From the NCBI RefSeq assembly GCF_002954545.1, contig NZ_MSCH01000003.1, positions 2,271,991-2,335,990 on the forward strand: a stretch of 64,000 nt of DNA. The letters are read 5' to 3'. Made by a program: the position numbers and the translations under genes. Every line of letters starts with the position of its first letter. The first letter of the stretch is position 1. Positions 1 through 8,725 of the stretch are shown here, in pieces. Below the pieces are notes generated by a model. The model saw nothing but the letters and a program-made list of their open reading frames with translations. It did not search any database and had not been told where the DNA came from. This DNA is from Psychrosphaera saromensis. Its GTDB lineage: Bacteria > Pseudomonadota > Gammaproteobacteria > Enterobacterales > Alteromonadaceae.

Positions 1-522
1 TACTTAAATAGCAAGGGGATTGATTATGAAATTCAAATGTATCCCTGGGCTAGAGCATATAAATTAGCCACTACCAAAAAAAATATAATGATCTACGGTA
101 TAGCCAATACCCAAAAACGAGAAGAGCTATTTGATTGGTTAATTCCAGTATATGAGTTTAAACCGTATTTAGTTGGTTTGAGTGACAGAGCAGATTTAAA
201 AATTACTAATTTAGAGCAAGCTAAGGCTTTTACAATTGCAGTTCAGCGTCACGATTTCAGCCACGATTATTTATTGTCTAAAGGCTTTGAAGAAAACAAA
301 AATATTATTTTAACTAATTCAATTGTTGATTCTTGGCGGTTAGTTAAAAATAAGAAAGTAGATTTTATTATTGAAGACACTACATTTGAGCCAATAATTG
401 ATGGCAAAAAAATTAATAATAAAAATTATGAAAAATATTTATTTCTAACAGAATTAAATACAAAAACTTATTTAGCCGCTAGTAAATCTATTTCACCTAA
501 AATCAAAGCCAAGTTAAAATAA
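1..522 (+). CDS. Periplasmic solute-binding-type protein, 5'-truncated by window edge
   Basis: The frame is open from base 1, so the true start lies outside the window; the first internal ATG is at 37. About 173 C-terminal residues remain. The segment containing PWARAYKLA resembles the region seen in many alteromonad proteins of the bacterial extracellular solute-binding family 3 type (amino-acid ABC transporter binding protein fold). Without the N terminus no signal peptide can be checked. No catalytic motif is expected. The stop codon abuts the ATG of the next gene with no gap, which suggests co-transcription with the sulfurtransferase. The ligand is unknown, and such proteins often lack a dedicated permease. 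Family assignment is moderate and function is unassigned. Confidence 0.55.
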   Translation, partial: YLNSKGIDYEIQMYPWARAYKLATTKKNIMIYGIANTQKREELFDWLIPVYEFKPYLVGLSDRADLKITNLEQAKAFTIAVQRHDFSHDYLLSKGFEENKNIILTNSIVDSWRLVKNKKVDFIIEDTTFEPIIDGKKINNKNYEKYLFLTELNTKTYLAASKSISPKIKAKLK

Positions 523-1371
523 ATGTCCAATTTTCCTAATCTCGTTTCCGTCCATTGGCTAAAGGAACACTTACTTGATGATGACCTCATCTTGCTTGAT
601 GCGAGTATGAATAAATCTATCCATGGTAGTAATGCAAAACAATTAGTGAAAATACCCACAGCTAGAGCATTTGATTTTGAAACTGTGTTTGTTGATAAAG
701 ACAGTGCGTTATCAAACATGATGCCCAGTGAAGCTGTATTTAATTTAGAAGCAAAAAAGTTAGGGTTAAACAAAGATTCATTAATCGTAGTTTACGATCA
801 AAAAGGCATATTCTCCTGTGCACGGGCTTGGTATATGTTTCATGTGATGGGGCATAACAAGGTATTGATATTAGATGGTGGCTTACCTGCATGGCTAGAT
901 GAAGGTTATGACACAGTCACAGATCATCAACCGTCGTTAATAACGGGGGATTTTCACGGAAAACTGCAGGCAAACGCTTTTTACAATTCCGACTTCATAT
1001 TGGCCAATTTACAAAATTCAGCGTTAACCATTTTAGATGCAAGAGCAGAAGGTCGCTTTTCTGGTCAAGAGGATGAACCAAGAGAGGGAATGTCTTCTGG
1101 GCATATCCCCAATTCGATAAATATTCCCTTCGCTACTTTATTGGATGGTCAGAGATTTCGACCGAAAGCAGAATTACAGCAGATAATCGCAGGATTAACG
1201 TTAAGCAAAACCAGCCAACTTATTTTCAGTTGTGGTTCAGGCGTTACTGCGTGTGTTGTGCTGTTTGTTTTTCACAGCTTAGGTTATAGCAATTTAACTG
1301 TGTTTGATGGCTCGTGGAGTGAATGGGGAGCTAATAAGAAGTTTCCTATCGCGACCAGTGACCTTAATTAA
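523..1371 (+). CDS. sseA: Sulfurtransferase (3-mercaptopyruvate / thiosulfate type)
   Basis: This is a 282-residue, two-domain rhodanese. The N-terminal inactive rhodanese domain covers roughly residues 10-140 and contains the DxRxxF-like segment ARAFDFETVFVD. The catalytic domain covers roughly 165-275 and carries the active-site loop CGSGVTA. That loop matches the CG(S/T)GVT signature of mercaptopyruvate sulfurtransferases rather than the CRKGVT loop of thiosulfate sulfurtransferases. The enzyme transfers sulfur from 3-mercaptopyruvate to thiols or cyanide in the cytoplasm. The ATG directly follows the upstream stop codon. The length matches E. coli SseA. A perfect hairpin overlaps the stop codon and probably ends the transcript. 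Confidence 0.9.
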   Translation: MSNFPNLVSVHWLKEHLLDDDLILLDASMNKSIHGSNAKQLVKIPTARAFDFETVFVDKDSALSNMMPSEAVFNLEAKKLGLNKDSLIVVYDQKGIFSCARAWYMFHVMGHNKVLILDGGLPAWLDEGYDTVTDHQPSLITGDFHGKLQANAFYNSDFILANLQNSALTILDARAEGRFSGQEDEPREGMSSGHIPNSINIPFATLLDGQRFRPKAELQQIIAGLTLSKTSQLIFSCGSGVTACVVLFVFHSLGYSNLTVFDGSWSEWGANKKFPIATSDLN

Positions 1372-1387
1372 TCGGTCACTGGTTTTG
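1354..1387 (+). terminator. Rho-independent terminator after sseA
   Basis: A perfect 10-bp stem (ACCAGTGACC / GGTCACTGGT) with a 10-nt loop begins inside the last codons of sseA and is followed by TTTTG. The stop codon lies in the loop, so the final codons form the ascending arm. Confidence 0.75.
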
Positions 1388-1430
1388 TATTAAATGTCTA
1401 AGCTAAAATGAACTAGTTTAAATTGAATAA

Positions 1431-2147
1431 CTAAGGCAATAACAAGCTTTCAATCACAGGTCGCATTATATCGCGAATAACCGGTTGAGCTTCTACGTTT
1501 GGATGTAGGTTATCTTTTTGCATATATTGCGGTTGTGTTGCAATCTCGTCCATAAAAAATGGGACTAAAGGAATGTTATACAACTGGGTTAGTTCAGAAT
1601 AATTGTTTTCAAACAGACCTGTATACCTAGCTCCATAATTTGGAGGGATCCTAACTTGCATTAGCGCAACATTAATCTTTTTACTTTGTGCTAACTCAAT
1701 CATCTGTAACAAATTTTGTTTAATGGTTTTTATCGGAAAGCCTCTTAAACCATCGTTGCCACCGAGTTCAATAATAATCCAATCCTTGTTGCTTAAACTA
1801 TAACGTTCTAACACATTGTCTAGTCTAGCTAATCCACCACCTGTGGTTTCACCGCTTATGCTTTCGTTAATAATTTTAATATTAGTTTTTTCAGTTTTAA
1901 AGGTCTCGTTTAACAAGTTGGGCCAACTCTGTGGCAAGGTCATTCCATAACCTGCACTAATACTATCGCCATAAATGATGATCTTAGTTTCTTGCGCAAA
2001 CGTACTTACACTGGTAAAAATAAAAAATGTAACAATTAAACGCTTTATAAAAGTTTTAAATCGAGTATTTTTGTAACTCGATGTGTAACTTAATGAATTT
2101 TTTGTTTTTATTGAGTCAAACCAATTATTATTAAAAACTGTATACAT
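1431..2147 (-). CDS. tesA: Arylesterase / acyl-CoA thioesterase I, SGNH hydrolase
   Basis: This is a periplasmic GDSL/SGNH esterase. The blocks are visible in order: YGDSISAGYG (nucleophile Ser), a conserved Gly in the SGETTGGG region, GGNDGLRG (block III Asn), and DNLHPN (catalytic Asp-x-x-His). A signal-peptide hydrophobic core (RLIVTFFIFTSVSTFAQ) precedes the domain. The first ATG that does not invade the divergent gene is at 2147, leaving a long n-region of about 34 residues and no clear ribosome-binding site, so the true start may be a rarer codon further in. The open frame extends to 2270 but would overlap ybbA. Divergent pairing with ybbA-ybbP is as in E. coli. Confidence 0.88.
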   Translation of the reverse strand: MYTVFNNNWFDSIKTKNSLSYTSSYKNTRFKTFIKRLIVTFFIFTSVSTFAQETKIIIYGDSISAGYGMTLPQSWPNLLNETFKTEKTNIKIINESISGETTGGGLARLDNVLERYSLSNKDWIIIELGGNDGLRGFPIKTIKQNLLQMIELAQSKKINVALMQVRIPPNYGARYTGLFENNYSELTQLYNIPLVPFFMDEIATQPQYMQKDNLHPNVEAQPVIRDIMRPVIESLLLP

Positions 2148-2166
2148 ATACTTAGAGAGCCTACTT

Positions 2167-2985
2167 ATGAATGAAAGTCGAAAATCCGCTTTAGTTGCAA
2201 CCAAGGTGTCAAAACAAGTAACTTTACCATCGGCTTCATCAGCGTCTAGCGATGAAAAATACTTACGCATCTTAAACGATATAGAGTTAACTATTCAAGA
2301 CGGTGAGTCAATTGCTATTGTCGGAGCTTCTGGTTCTGGTAAATCAACGTTACTGGGAATTTTAGCTGGGTTAGATCTTCCTAGTACTGGCGAAGTACAT
2401 TTTTATGACAAAGCAATCCATACGTTAAGTGAAGAACAAAGAGCTCAAATTAGACGTACCGAAGTGGGTTTCATTTTCCAACAATTCTTATTAGTGCCAA
2501 GTTTAACGGCTCTTGAAAATGTAATGTTGCCAGCAGAATTATCTGACGATCCTGAACTCAGAAATAGCGCAAAACAAAAAGCTCAACAGTGGTTAGATAA
2601 AGTTGGTTTATCTCATCGACTTGAGCATTTCCCAAATCAATTATCCGGTGGTGAGCAACAACGAGTTGCTATCGCGCGTGCGTTTATTACCAGCCCTAAA
2701 TTATTATTTGCAGATGAACCATCCGCTAACTTAGATACTGAAAACGGTAAGCTAGTCGAGGATCTTTTATTTGAATTAAATCAAAAGGCCAACACCACTT
2801 TAGTACTGGTTACTCACGATTTAGAACTAGCCGAAAGGTGCCAACGTAAGGTTTTACTAACCAATGGTCATTTAGTGGAAAAACCTGTGGTCACAAATGA
2901 CGATCCTACGGATCAAAGATCCGAATCTAACACTGACAAGCCATTAGATATACAAGTTGCAGAGGCTATTACCAATGCATTCTAA
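2167..2985 (+). CDS. ybbA: ABC transporter ATP-binding protein YbbA
   Basis: This is the nucleotide-binding subunit of a MacB/LolD-like (type VII) ABC exporter. Walker A is GASGSGKST (about residues 53-61), the Q-loop is FIFQQF, the signature is LSGGEQQ, Walker B is LLFADEP and the H-loop is THD. There is a 35-residue N-terminal extension and a C-terminal tail of about 30 residues rich in Asp and Ser. Its partner is the downstream FtsX-type permease, whose start overlaps this gene. In E. coli this pair sits next to tesA, and the same is seen here. AGAGAG about 7 nt upstream of the ATG is a plausible ribosome-binding site. The exported substrate is not established. The start lies only 19 nt from the divergent tesA ATG, so the promoters must overlap coding sequence. 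Confidence 0.9.
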   Translation: MNESRKSALVATKVSKQVTLPSASSASSDEKYLRILNDIELTIQDGESIAIVGASGSGKSTLLGILAGLDLPSTGEVHFYDKAIHTLSEEQRAQIRRTEVGFIFQQFLLVPSLTALENVMLPAELSDDPELRNSAKQKAQQWLDKVGLSHRLEHFPNQLSGGEQQRVAIARAFITSPKLLFADEPSANLDTENGKLVEDLLFELNQKANTTLVLVTHDLELAERCQRKVLLTNGHLVEKPVVTNDDPTDQRSESNTDKPLDIQVAEAITNAF

Positions 2986-5617
2986 TTCACAGTTAGCAAA
3001 TCAAATATCTAAGACAAAGTCCTCTGGGGCTTTCTTTACTTGGCTTAAAATAGCATGGCGGTTATTCATCAGAGAGCTAGGGCGTGGTGAATTAACCATT
3101 ATCGCCTTGTCGATCATTTTGGCGGTGTCTTCGGTCATGGCATTAAGCAGTGTAACCGACAGAGTCGAACAAGGGATCATGAGTAAAAGTGCTGCATTTA
3201 TTGCTGCAGACCGAGACTTACAAAGTGCTCATCCAATTGATCAACTTGTGATCGAAAAAGCGATCGACTTAGGACTTAATACCGACAAACATATCTACTT
3301 TTCATCCATGGCATTTGCTGGTGATGAAATGAATATTACGACAGTGAAAGCCGTAACAAAAACCTATCCATTACGAGGTGAGTTATTAATTTCGCAAGAT
3401 CTTATCTCCAATAAAAGCACAGTAAAAAATGGACCATCACAAGGTGAAGCTTGGTTAAGTAAACGCTTGTTTTATGCACTGTCTTTGGATGACACTTTAT
3501 TATCATCAGACACACCACCCGTTATTGAAGTTGGTGAGTTAGCATTAAAGGTAACCGGTATTATTGAATCTGAGCCCGATGCACCATTTCAAGTATTTGA
3601 CTCTGGTACTCGGATCATCATGAATATCGACGATGTGCCAGCCACCAATGTCATTCAACCGGGCAGTCGAATATTTTACCGAGATCTTTTTGCAGGTTCA
3701 GACTCATCACTTGACGAGTTAGTAAAATGGCTTGAGCCTCAGTTAAAACCGAATCAAGAGATCAGAGATGTTAAAGATGGTTCAACGGCCATGTCCAGTG
3801 CGTTAACCCGTGCAGAGAGCTTTTTAATGCTAGCGGGCGTGTTAGGTTTATTATTAGCGGCTACGGCCGTAGCAGTTGCTACACGCCTTTACAGTCAAAG
3901 ACATTTTGACTCAATTGCTATTTTTAAAACCTTAGGGGCAAGTATTCAACAAGTGCGTGTGGTGTATTTGTTTCAACTTGTGCTTATCACCATCTTTAGT
4001 GTGTTGGTTGGGATTATCATAGGGTCGTTAATCCAAAGCGTCGCTATTGGAGCTATGGCTGGGCAATTGCCAAGTGATTTACCACCTGTAGGGCTTAAGC
4101 CATTGTTAATTGCGATTGCGACTGGTTTTGTTTGTGCCTTAATGTTTTCTATTCCGTCTTTATTAAAGTTGTTTTCAGTTCCACCATTACGCGTACTTCG
4201 CCGTAATTTAGGTGATAACTTTGCTACTTCTATTATGGCAAAAATCATCATGGCGCTTACCACGGTATTATTGGTGTTGTTATATAGCCAAAACCTAAAA
4301 CTAACTGGCATTGTGATGGCTGCGGGTGCTGTACTTGTGGTTGTGATCTTATTAGTTTCAAACGTGATGATAAGACTAAGCCGCAAAATAGGGACTAGTG
4401 TTGGTGGCAGTGCAATTAAAATTGCGTTGGCTTCATTAAAACGACGTGCCAGCGAAAATACCTCTCAGTTAATTGGTTTTACGCTTGCCATTATGTTGAT
4501 CTTAATTTTGTATTCGTTGGAAAACTCCATAATCAAAGAGTGGCAGCAACAATTACCAGAAGGCACGCCAAATCATTTTATTATTAATATTGCCCAACAC
4601 GAATTAGACCAAGTAAAGCAAGAGTTTGAGCAACAAGAAATTAGCTTAGAACAGTTTTATCCAATAATTCGAGGCCGTTTAACTAAAATAAATGAAGAAG
4701 TCTTGCTCCAAGATGACAAAAATGAATCTGCTGGCAAGTTTACCGAAGGTGAAGGGGAACAAAACCGTGAAGCTAAAGCAGAAACGGAAGAAGAAAAACC
4801 AGAAGGTAGAGTTGGAATCGGCAGAGAGCTTAATTTAACTTACACCGAATTGTTCCCTGAGAATAATGCCTTAATCGAAGGTGAGTGGATGGTTGAAGGT
4901 ATTCCTCATCAAGTATCTGTAGAACAAAGAGTGGCAGAGCGTTTAGACATACAACTGCAAGACAAGCTGAGCTTTTTAATTGGAGCCAGAGAAGTCGAAG
5001 TGGTGGTAACAAGTATTCGCGATGTAAATTGGAATAGCTTCCAGCCTAACTTCTTTATGATCTTTAGTAATGATGTTGTAGCTGATTTCCCTGCTACTTA
5101 CATCACATCTTTCTATATCCCGAAAGATCAAAAACTATGGGTGAATAAGTTAGTTAAACAATTCCCAACATTAAGTGTGATTGACGTTGAAGCTATGGTT
5201 CAAGAAATTCAGCAAGTGATAGAGCAAGTTTCTGTTTCAATCAGTTTTGTGCTTCTTGTTGTGGTATTAGCGGCGACCTTAGTTTTGCTTGCGCAAGTCC
5301 AAAGCTCGTTGGATGAACGTCGTAAAGAAACGGTAATTTACCGGACTTTAGGAGCTAAAGGTTCAATGATCCAAAACGCCATTACTTTTGAGTTTTTAAG
5401 TTTAGGCGCTATCGCTGGTCTTATTGCGGCCATCGTGGCAGAAGTAAGTTTGTACTTATTACAGTCACAAATGTTCAATATGGATTGGGTGCCACATCCG
5501 GAACTTTGGTTAATTGGGCCAGTATCAGGAGGCGTATTTGTTGCGCTTGTTGGCACAATTAGTACACGTTCATTATTAAAAATGACACCAAGTGAATTGA
5601 TAAGACAGCTGAGCTAA
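2975..5617 (+). CDS. ybbP: ABC transporter permease YbbP (FtsX family)
   Basis: This is an 880-residue inner-membrane permease with an N-terminal transmembrane helix, a long periplasmic domain, a cluster of three or four helices near residues 280-400 (FtsX domain 1), a central pair of helices, a second periplasmic domain, and a C-terminal FtsX domain (from about residue 755) ending in the common SxLLKxxPSELIR-like tail. The ATG at 2975 is chosen over a TTG at 2957 because AGAGG (2961-2965) sits 9 nt upstream. It overlaps the end of ybbA by 11 nt, indicating translational coupling. A strongly acidic, low-complexity insert (about residues 590-620, rich in Glu, Lys and Gly) lies in the second periplasmic domain and looks lineage-specific. 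Confidence 0.88.
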   Translation: MHSNSQLANQISKTKSSGAFFTWLKIAWRLFIRELGRGELTIIALSIILAVSSVMALSSVTDRVEQGIMSKSAAFIAADRDLQSAHPIDQLVIEKAIDLGLNTDKHIYFSSMAFAGDEMNITTVKAVTKTYPLRGELLISQDLISNKSTVKNGPSQGEAWLSKRLFYALSLDDTLLSSDTPPVIEVGELALKVTGIIESEPDAPFQVFDSGTRIIMNIDDVPATNVIQPGSRIFYRDLFAGSDSSLDELVKWLEPQLKPNQEIRDVKDGSTAMSSALTRAESFLMLAGVLGLLLAATAVAVATRLYSQRHFDSIAIFKTLGASIQQVRVVYLFQLVLITIFSVLVGIIIGSLIQSVAIGAMAGQLPSDLPPVGLKPLLIAIATGFVCALMFSIPSLLKLFSVPPLRVLRRNLGDNFATSIMAKIIMALTTVLLVLLYSQNLKLTGIVMAAGAVLVVVILLVSNVMIRLSRKIGTSVGGSAIKIALASLKRRASENTSQLIGFTLAIMLILILYSLENSIIKEWQQQLPEGTPNHFIINIAQHELDQVKQEFEQQEISLEQFYPIIRGRLTKINEEVLLQDDKNESAGKFTEGEGEQNREAKAETEEEKPEGRVGIGRELNLTYTELFPENNALIEGEWMVEGIPHQVSVEQRVAERLDIQLQDKLSFLIGAREVEVVVTSIRDVNWNSFQPNFFMIFSNDVVADFPATYITSFYIPKDQKLWVNKLVKQFPTLSVIDVEAMVQEIQQVIEQVSVSISFVLLVVVLAATLVLLAQVQSSLDERRKETVIYRTLGAKGSMIQNAITFEFLSLGAIAGLIAAIVAEVSLYLLQSQMFNMDWVPHPELWLIGPVSGGVFVALVGTISTRSLLKMTPSELIRQLS

Positions 5618-5681
5618 ATTGCCAGCTGAGTCAAATCGAAAACTAAGTCAAATTGGCGCGCAGCGGGGAATAAAAACGATT

Positions 5682-6419
5682 ATGAAAAATAAAGTGTATT
5701 TATTACCCGGTACTATGTGTAACCAAAGGTTATGGCACAAGTTATTTACTTGTGCCAAAGCTGACTTTGCTTCCAAGCACAGTTCTGAAGAGCAAGCGCA
5801 ACTTGAGTTTGTTCATATTCCTATTCCCGCTAATAAAAACTTTGAGCAATTAGCCAGTTGGTTAAATGAGTATTTCCAGGAAGATAAAGTTTATTTACTC
5901 GGTTTTTCTTTGGGAGGTTATCTCGCCTCATATTTTGCAGTGAATTATCCCAACAGAGTAAAAGGGCTGTTTATTGTCGGCAATAGTCCTTGTACGTTAA
6001 CGCCTCAAGAAATGTCTCAACGCCAAGAACTGCTTAACTTTATTACCGCGAATAAGTATAAGGGCGTCAGTCATAAACGTGCGTTACAATTGTTAGATTC
6101 TAGTAATGAGGATCAAGAAGATGTGAAGACCATTAAAAAAATGGATTCTGAATTAGGTGTTGATGAGCTTATAAGTCAAATGACATTCACTACTGAGCGT
6201 GATGATCTTCTACAGGCAATGTCACTACTTAATATACCAATGACGTTTTACTACAGTGAAGATGATCCTTTAGTTAATGTCCCTTGGTTACTCGAATTAA
6301 AAAGCAATAACCCTAATTGCCATTTGGTCACCACAAATGGCAACGGACACATGCTGCCATTAGAAAAGCCAGAAGAGTTACAACTCCTCCTCAAAAAGAC
6401 ACTTTGTCATATTACTTAG
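5682..6419 (+). CDS. Alpha/beta hydrolase
   Basis: This is a 245-residue cytoplasmic alpha/beta-hydrolase. The oxyanion region LLPGTMCNQRLW is near the N terminus, the nucleophile elbow is GFSLGG, a late acidic residue lies in YYSEDDPLVN, and the catalytic His is in NGNGHMLPLE, so the Ser-Asp-His triad is complete. The frame also has a TTG at 5619, but ATG 5682 starts right before the first beta strand and has GGGGAA upstream. The family includes BioH, MenH and esterases, and the substrate cannot be told from sequence. It follows ybbP by about 60 nt. Its 3' end overlaps the convergent CPBP protease gene by 8 nt. Confidence 0.75.
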   Translation: MKNKVYLLPGTMCNQRLWHKLFTCAKADFASKHSSEEQAQLEFVHIPIPANKNFEQLASWLNEYFQEDKVYLLGFSLGGYLASYFAVNYPNRVKGLFIVGNSPCTLTPQEMSQRQELLNFITANKYKGVSHKRALQLLDSSNEDQEDVKTIKKMDSELGVDELISQMTFTTERDDLLQAMSLLNIPMTFYYSEDDPLVNVPWLLELKSNNPNCHLVTTNGNGHMLPLEKPEELQLLLKKTLCHIT

Positions 6420-7125
6420 TCATGAGAGCCTCAGATTTTTTATCTGAAAAAATAATGTATGCAACGGCTCCACCGTACATATCAAGCATAAGGTGAAGCA
6501 ATATAGGCACAACAAGTGAGTCTGTGACAAGATATATTACGGCCATTATTGAACCTAAGATAGCGGTGCGAACAACGTGAGAAGCTCCTTGGTATATATG
6601 ACCAAAACCAAAAATAATACTGGATATAATGATCACTACATACATTGGTAAATCATTACTTAATATATGCATTACATACCCTCTAAATAATATTTCTTCA
6701 CAAACACCAGCTGTAATAGATAAGCCAAATATAAAGTATTTTGATTCTCTAGGTGTTACGGGTAAAAACCATCGAATAAACTCATATTGTTCTTTTAACT
6801 TAGAATGTTCGTCACTATTATTTTTTAATGATTTTAGTGACACTAAAAAATAACCCGCTAATAAAATCAGAGATAATAATGCTAAGCTGTTTGTTATATC
6901 CCATTGCCATTTAAGTCCTATCTCAATTAATGAAATGTCATCATAAACGACTAATATCCCTAAGATAATTACGGGGATCCACAAGTTCAGCATGGTTTTG
7001 AGATACACATTTACTTTAGACTCTTGTTGATTTAATACTCTTAATTTTTCAGCTTTATGTGTTAAAAAAATATATATCGGATACAAGATAAAGTAGGACA
7101 ATAGAGCCACTTCTAAAATTATCAT
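6412..7125 (-). CDS. CPBP-family intramembrane metalloprotease
   Basis: This is a 237-residue polytopic membrane protein with about seven hydrophobic segments. The CPBP (CAAX protease and bacteriocin-processing, Abi) motifs are intact: EEILFRG (motif 1, Glu-Glu and Arg), FGHIYQG (motif 2, His), and HLMLDMYGG (motif 3, His and Asp). Members cleave inside the membrane. Bacterial ones are often linked to bacteriocin self-immunity or peptide processing, but no bacteriocin gene is visible nearby. It is divergent from the LysR regulator across a very AT-rich 107-bp gap, which makes that regulator a candidate controller. Confidence 0.82.
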   Translation of the reverse strand: MIILEVALLSYFILYPIYIFLTHKAEKLRVLNQQESKVNVYLKTMLNLWIPVIILGILVVYDDISLIEIGLKWQWDITNSLALLSLILLAGYFLVSLKSLKNNSDEHSKLKEQYEFIRWFLPVTPRESKYFIFGLSITAGVCEEILFRGYVMHILSNDLPMYVVIIISSIIFGFGHIYQGASHVVRTAILGSIMAVIYLVTDSLVVPILLHLMLDMYGGAVAYIIFSDKKSEALMTK

Positions 7126-7232
7126 TTTTAGTCTCTTTCTTTTATTAGGATAAATTCATCATAAGTGAATAAATTAATAAAAAAATAGTATATAGTTTTA
7201 AAGATTATAAAAATTAAATTTACAGTGACGTT

Positions 7233-8141
7233 ATGTTTAAAACTGAATCTCTTATTACGTTTGTATTGGTGGCTAAATTCAAAAGCTTTACTAAAGCAGC
7301 TAAAGAGCAGAAGCAAACAACAATGGCAATGAGTAAACAAATTTCACTATTAGAAGAACGTTTACAAGAGCCTTTGTTTATAAGGACAACTCGGATCATT
7401 AAATTGACAGAGTTTGGCGAAATCTTCTTATCACGCGCTCAAGAGATATTGGCGCAACATGAAGCGTTAGACACTTGGTTAGATTCCAGAAAGGGGAGCT
7501 TAAAGGGGACCATTAACGTTGTCGCTCAAGACGTGCAAACATACGACGAAACTATTTTCCCTTGGATTAGTGAATTCCAAAGTTTGTATCCAGATATTAA
7601 ACTCGTATTTGAAGTGCATGAAAGCCAACTCGATATAAATATCAATAACCATGATATTTATTGGGGAATAGGGCATTACTTAGGAGATCAGCATCCTTCT
7701 TTAGTAAGACGTTCTTTATGGAAAGCTCAGTTAGGCATATTTGCCTCACCAATATATTTAAATAAATACGGTGTTCCTAAAGATCTCAATGATTTATCTG
7801 GCCATAAAATGATAGGGCATCCTCACTCAAACCCTAGTAATATGTTGGTGGTAAAGTCCGATCAAAATGAATTAGAAATGGACTGCGTAGAAGTGGATGC
7901 ACCTATTTTAACGGTAAGTGGCCAGTCTAAATTTGCAGTGCAGGGGTTAGGTTTGATAAATGCCTTAGTCGATAATCACGATATAAAAAATTACCTTGCG
8001 ACTAACCAATTAATCCCTGTTTTAGAACCGTTCTGGTTGTCATCAGCGGAGATATATATTTATTATCAACATGCCAAGATAGAACAAATAAAAATTAGAT
8101 CATTTATCGACTTTTTCCTATCAAAAAGACAGTTTTGGTAA
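7233..8141 (+). CDS. LysR-family transcriptional regulator
   Basis: This is a 302-residue regulator. The N-terminal winged helix-turn-helix (residues about 1-60) has the family pattern FVLVAKFKSFTKAAKE, then a recognition helix starting near MAMSKQISLLEERL, and the wing motif with TEFGEIFL. The C-terminal effector-binding domain covers about 90-295. The linker helix (about 60-85) is normal. The divergent arrangement with the CPBP protease suggests the shared 107-bp spacer holds its operator, although LysR targets can be distant. The effector is unknown. Confidence 0.85.
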   Translation: MFKTESLITFVLVAKFKSFTKAAKEQKQTTMAMSKQISLLEERLQEPLFIRTTRIIKLTEFGEIFLSRAQEILAQHEALDTWLDSRKGSLKGTINVVAQDVQTYDETIFPWISEFQSLYPDIKLVFEVHESQLDININNHDIYWGIGHYLGDQHPSLVRRSLWKAQLGIFASPIYLNKYGVPKDLNDLSGHKMIGHPHSNPSNMLVVKSDQNELEMDCVEVDAPILTVSGQSKFAVQGLGLINALVDNHDIKNYLATNQLIPVLEPFWLSSAEIYIYYQHAKIEQIKIRSFIDFFLSKRQFW

Positions 8142-8280
8142 CAGGTTTCATGTATGCGTCTGTATATTATTCTTGAACAGTTATTTTTAAACTAGCGGAA
8201 CACAGGTATAATACGCGCAATTCAATTAGCTGTGATCTAACTTAAGATTATGGTTTTATTCCACATTACATGAGAGTTTT

Positions 8281-8640
8281 ATGAAAATTATAAGAGTAAT
8301 ACTAGGCGCAATCATTTTATTTTTAGATTGGATCACAACGCCAAGAGGCATAAAACGTACTCCAGAATTACAAAAAGAAGTGGATAACAAAACGGCGAAA
8401 TTAGCTTTATATCACTTTAAAGCGTGTCCTTTTTGCGTCAAGGTTCGTCGTGAAATGAAACGTAAATCATTAAATATAGTAACGTATGATGTAAAGCGTG
8501 ATGAACAACGTCGTCAAGAGTTGTTAGAAGGCGGTGGTCGAGTAAAAGTACCATGTCTGCGTATTGAAGATGAAGCTGGTGGCGTTAAGTGGATGTACGA
8601 GTCATCCGACATTGTTGAGTACTTACAACAGTACAGCTAA
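8281..8640 (+). CDS. Glutaredoxin-like thiol-disulfide protein with N-terminal membrane helix
   Basis: This 119-residue protein has an N-terminal hydrophobic segment (about residues 3-17), then a short basic linker, then a glutaredoxin domain (about 38-117). The redox site is CPFC followed by VKVRREMK. The cis-Pro segment is KVPCLR and the glutathione-binding turn resembles YESSDIVEYL. It is therefore a dithiol GrxC/NrdH-like protein anchored to or near the membrane. Several alteromonads carry such membrane-tethered glutaredoxins. The partner protein is unknown. An intrinsic hairpin follows. Confidence 0.82.
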   Translation: MKIIRVILGAIILFLDWITTPRGIKRTPELQKEVDNKTAKLALYHFKACPFCVKVRREMKRKSLNIVTYDVKRDEQRRQELLEGGGRVKVPCLRIEDEAGGVKWMYESSDIVEYLQQYS

Positions 8641-8697
8641 TTTCTGTTACAGGCTCGACTGTCATTAGCAGTAGTTATTAATATTGTTATCGGTTAT

Positions 8698-8725
8698 CTC
8701 TCCTAATAGTGTGTTATTGGGAGAG
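8698..8725 (+). terminator. Hairpin after glutaredoxin gene
   Basis: An 11-bp stem (one G-T pair) with the 6-nt loop GTGTGT lies 58 nt past the stop codon. The T-rich tract (ATTTTTTAC) begins about 10 nt further on, so it is a likely but not textbook terminator. Confidence 0.55.
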
